Origin: Bacteroidota bacterium | GTDB taxonomy: Bacteria > Bacteroidota > Ignavibacteria > UBA10030 > UBA8401 | Direction of reading: 5' to 3' | NCBI GenBank assembly: GCA_021796215.1 | Contig: JAJYOK010000005.1 | Coordinates: 62,001 to 126,000 of the forward strand | DNA: 64,000 nt | In this document: piece by piece, positions 60,973 through 64,000 of the stretch | How the letters are laid out: each line of letters begins with the position of its first letter | Position numbering within the stretch: position 1 is the first letter of the stretch | Notes under the pieces: generated by a model | What the model was told of the DNA's origin: nothing | Database searches by the model: none | What the model saw: the letters and a program-made list of their open reading frames with translations, nothing else | Position numbers and translations under genes: made by a program

Positions 60973-63900
60973 CAACGGTGATGGGTCGTTTAATAGATAC
61001 TCATCAAACAATGAAGGTTTCGAGTTTCCCAAAGGTTCTAATTACGGAACCACAATTTTTGAAGACGGCCTCGTTTGGACAGCGTTCAAGAATGGAACGC
61101 TGCTCTGCGGCGGCTCCACATATAATCATGGCTTGCAACCCGGAAAGATACTTACCAACGGAACGTCATTAAACTTACCTACAGCAGATGATCCAAGCAA
61201 AACTGAGTATCGGGTGTATCGTGTTCGTCCCGATATGAGACCTACCACTAACTCCGACACGATAACTTTAGAGACTAATCTCTTGCAAAACGAAGTGACT
61301 TATACTGGCCGCTTTGAAAACTATACTGCCGAACAGCTTCTGCAGCAATATTGGGACGACTGGAATCAATGGCCCGCAAGTGAAGGCGCACCATTCACAG
61401 ACGCAAACGGCGTCGCACATCCAAGCGGCGGCAGCGGTTACGATCCGGCGACGTGCGTTCCCGGTTTTCCCGGCGCCGACCAAACTGAATGGATGGTGAT
61501 GAATGACGTAAATTCCGCGTTGACCTTTGGGTTATACGGATCTAACCCAATTGGAATTGAGGTCCAACGAACGATCTGGGCATACAATAGTGCCGGATCT
61601 TTGGGAAACACAATTTTCATTAGTTACAAATTCATTAACAAAAGCGGCGTGGAATTGGATTCAATGTACGTATCACAATGGTCTGATCCGGATGTTGGCA
61701 ATGCAGGGGACGATGCGGTGGGCTGCGATACGACGCTGAGCCTTGGGTACATTTACAACGGTCAACCATCAGACGCGAATTATGCAAATTTAGGTTTACC
61801 TCCTCCAGCAGCCGGTTTTGATTTCCTCCAGGGACCTATTGTGCCGGGAACTGTAAGCGATACGGCGATCTTCGACATGGAAAAAATTGCCGGCTACAAA
61901 AATTTACCAATGACATCATTCTCTTTCTTTATCAACAGCAACTACACTACTGCATTTCCAGATCCACCGTTAAACATTTCGGACGGCATGCAACAGTGGT
62001 ACAACCTCATGCGGGGACTGGTAAGCGCCGCAGGTGCGCCCTTCCCGACACAGGTAACCGACGGTAGTACGTATTGTTATCCCGGTGATCCGGTTACCGG
62101 GACGGGACCAACATACACTGGCGCAGCGGCGGTTGCTGCCCCAAGCGATATTCGTATGTGTATGAATTCCGGACCTTTTACGATGGCGCCGGGAGACACA
62201 CAACAAATAGTCGTTGCGGCAATAGTTGGAATAGGAGAAGATTATCTTCACTCAACTTACATGTTAAAAAAATATGGATACGATGCTAAAGTAGCATACT
62301 CCAATATGCTTAAAGGAATAAAGACCCCTTCTCCAAGCGCACCGATCGCCTCAGTAACAAACGACAGCAATGCAATACAAATACAATGGGAGAATAATGC
62401 GGAGAGTTTCAATCAATCCGGATACTCGTTTGAAGGATATAACGTATACCAACTATCGCCAAAAGCAGTTAAGTTAATTGCTACTTATGACAAAATAGAC
62501 GGGGTAACATCAATATATGGAGAGGAATTTGACCCAAGCACCCATCAAGTAACTTTGCAGCAGCAGCAATACGGGACAAATTCTGGGCTGGAGTATAAGT
62601 TTACAGCAACGAAAGATTATATAAACAATGCGCCATTTATTAAAGGGGAAAAATATTATTTTGCAGTGACAGCGTATTCTTATAATCCGGGCACAAATGC
62701 CAATCCTAATAATACAGAAAGTAATTTCGTACCAAATATGGTGGCATATAATTATGATCTACCTGGACCAAATTACGGTAATCAAGTACTAGTTACTCAC
62801 ACCGCGGGACAAGCCGACGCCCTGGTGACTGTAACGATTGCTGACCCGTCAAAGCTAACCGACCATCAGTATCAGGTATCATTCCATAATGAAAATTTTA
62901 CGCTTAGCTCGGATGGAAAATGGGTAGATCAGACCGTGCTCGGCAAAAGCAAGAGGCTGAACAAAACAAGTGATTTAACAGGATCGTCATTAACTTCTTC
63001 AGCCGTTTGGAGTGAAAAGGCAGGCTCATTTGATATTCATTATATGGTGGATGTAGCTTCTCCAAATTATGATTACTGTGATGGAGTTCAAATAAAATTA
63101 CCTTTAAGCATCACTATTGATACAGCTTTTGAGCCAATCAGCAACAATAATGGCTCATCAATCCCATTTACTCTGGATAGAGCTACAAATACATTATTCT
63201 ACAGTACAATTAATAAAGATTCGTTGATGAGTGGTGATACAACCAATCGAAGCACAAATGGTGTTTTCGCGGGAGGTGAAGACATCGTTATAAGAGTTCA
63301 TGGCTCCTTGCCAATAATAACTCATTACACCATGTATGATGATAATTGGGGTGATAATAACAATTATTATGGTGGTCTTATTGATGTTTCAGGCACAGAC
63401 ACATTAAATACAATATCAAGTCAGTTGGTTACTCAGCACCAATGGAATGTTAAGGATTTAACAAGTGGAAATGTAGTACTACAGAATCAAACAATATACA
63501 GCGGTCTTGATATCTATGCTCCTAATTATTTTTTCGTAAACAACACAATATATGGTCCTGGTGGATCATCAGGCAGTATGTTTGCAGAGGTGGGAACTAC
63601 TGCCGACCAAATCTTTGACGGAATGACAGTTGATGTTAACGGCAACTTTGCATATCCAACAACAATAGGGAAACTCATTGTCAATGGCACAACTTTTTCC
63701 GGCGCACCTGGAAGAGAGTATGTTACAAATGACGGCAGGTTTGACATAGCTGATTTTACAATATTTGGTTATGAGGATGGTACCGCAAATACTACTTCAC
63801 CTCTTTATGGAGGAATAGGCGGCACTACGAGCCTCGAAGCATTGCAACAGGATTACGAATTGAAGTGGACAGGAGTTGTTGGCGACACAATAATTAACGG

Positions 63901-64000
63901 AGATACTGTTGTAATAACTAAATCCGGTGGTTCTATAGCGACTATTTTTGGTGCCAGTAACTACTCTATCAAAGATCATCCACTCAATCCGGCACCAGGT
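60797..64000 (+). CDS. Large secreted protein paralogous to the 54567 gene, C-terminus beyond window
   Basis: The frame from the ATG at 60797 is open to the window end (1068 codons). The signal peptide and first 59 residues are almost identical to the 54567 product. Residues to about 485 remain clearly similar (FPGADQTEWMVMNDVN, WSDPDVGNAGDDAVGCD, CMNSGPFTMAPGD). After about base 62250 the similarity stops and codon choice becomes AT-rich, with many ATA, AAT and TAT codons. A fibronectin-III-like stretch (IQIQWENNAES to FEGYNVYQLS) begins this second part. A sorting domain is expected beyond the edge. It is probably surface-exported. Confidence 0.85.
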   Translation, partial: MNKCYCFTRQAFIMLVFITSLLHLSTAASKHSAQKTQSVQTSNSYKPMDINNIFNYYGNNGDGSFNRYSSNNEGFEFPKGSNYGTTIFEDGLVWTAFKNGTLLCGGSTYNHGLQPGKILTNGTSLNLPTADDPSKTEYRVYRVRPDMRPTTNSDTITLETNLLQNEVTYTGRFENYTAEQLLQQYWDDWNQWPASEGAPFTDANGVAHPSGGSGYDPATCVPGFPGADQTEWMVMNDVNSALTFGLYGSNPIGIEVQRTIWAYNSAGSLGNTIFISYKFINKSGVELDSMYVSQWSDPDVGNAGDDAVGCDTTLSLGYIYNGQPSDANYANLGLPPPAAGFDFLQGPIVPGTVSDTAIFDMEKIAGYKNLPMTSFSFFINSNYTTAFPDPPLNISDGMQQWYNLMRGLVSAAGAPFPTQVTDGSTYCYPGDPVTGTGPTYTGAAAVAAPSDIRMCMNSGPFTMAPGDTQQIVVAAIVGIGEDYLHSTYMLKKYGYDAKVAYSNMLKGIKTPSPSAPIASVTNDSNAIQIQWENNAESFNQSGYSFEGYNVYQLSPKAVKLIATYDKIDGVTSIYGEEFDPSTHQVTLQQQQYGTNSGLEYKFTATKDYINNAPFIKGEKYYFAVTAYSYNPGTNANPNNTESNFVPNMVAYNYDLPGPNYGNQVLVTHTAGQADALVTVTIADPSKLTDHQYQVSFHNENFTLSSDGKWVDQTVLGKSKRLNKTSDLTGSSLTSSAVWSEKAGSFDIHYMVDVASPNYDYCDGVQIKLPLSITIDTAFEPISNNNGSSIPFTLDRATNTLFYSTINKDSLMSGDTTNRSTNGVFAGGEDIVIRVHGSLPIITHYTMYDDNWGDNNNYYGGLIDVSGTDTLNTISSQLVTQHQWNVKDLTSGNVVLQNQTIYSGLDIYAPNYFFVNNTIYGPGGSSGSMFAEVGTTADQIFDGMTVDVNGNFAYPTTIGKLIVNGTTFSGAPGREYVTNDGRFDIADFTIFGYEDGTANTTSPLYGGIGGTTSLEALQQDYELKWTGVVGDTIINGDTVVITKSGGSIATIFGASNYSIKDHPLNPAPG

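Overview
The window looks like chromosome from a bacterium of the Bacteroidetes/Chlorobi/Ignavibacteria side of the FCB group. This is an inference from several things seen in the sequence: secreted proteins ending in a type IX secretion (T9SS) type A sorting domain with the NYPNPFNPSTTI motif, a TonB receptor with a carboxypeptidase-like N-terminal domain, a DUF1800/DUF1501 pair, frequent TTG starts and compact ATGA-overlapped operons. The species cannot be fixed from the sequence alone. There are no transposases, CRISPR arrays, rRNAs or phage genes.

Layout. 1-5100: an outer-membrane/secreted locus on the minus strand (TonB receptor plus a large secreted protein cut by the window edge) behind a clear TTGACA/TATATT promoter. 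5100-12000: small operons (signal-peptide protein, creatininase family plus adenosine-specific kinase, DUF4013, YihY, alpha/beta hydrolase lipoprotein, TrmH, EamA transporter, TPR protein). 12000-19700: trxA, dnaE, an aldehyde dehydrogenase, proS, a tRNA-Arg(CCU) and an SRPBCC protein, all on the minus strand. 19900-27900: a plus-strand operon with an HTH-EIIA regulator followed by six subunits of a complex-I/group-4-hydrogenase-like membrane complex. The large subunit lacks all four NiFe-binding cysteine positions, so this is an Ehr-type (energy-converting-hydrogenase-related) complex rather than a hydrogenase. 28100-31400: DUF1800 and T9SS-secreted DUF1501 proteins. 31400-53900: minus-strand housekeeping genes, including carbonic-anhydrase-like proteins, an S41 protease, lysS, dacB, malQ, rluB-scpB-scpA-trpS-HNH, an NlpC/P60 peptidase, aroC, htrA, recO-mtnA-PfkB kinase, a NUDIX hydrolase and an NAD-epimerase. 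54100-64000: a small membrane protein and three large secreted T9SS proteins on the plus strand, the last one cut by the window end.

The least expected signals are two kinds of small palindromic repeat. One is a 31-bp palindrome present five times, plus a sixth compound copy, with arms that change sequence but stay paired. One copy lies in frame inside the epimerase gene. The other is an array of tandem mini-hairpins found in leaders and next to start codons. The T9SS genes at the right end share nearly identical 5' cassettes (leader plus signal peptide) or 3' cassettes (sorting domain) around divergent interiors, suggesting mosaic evolution of the secreted proteins.
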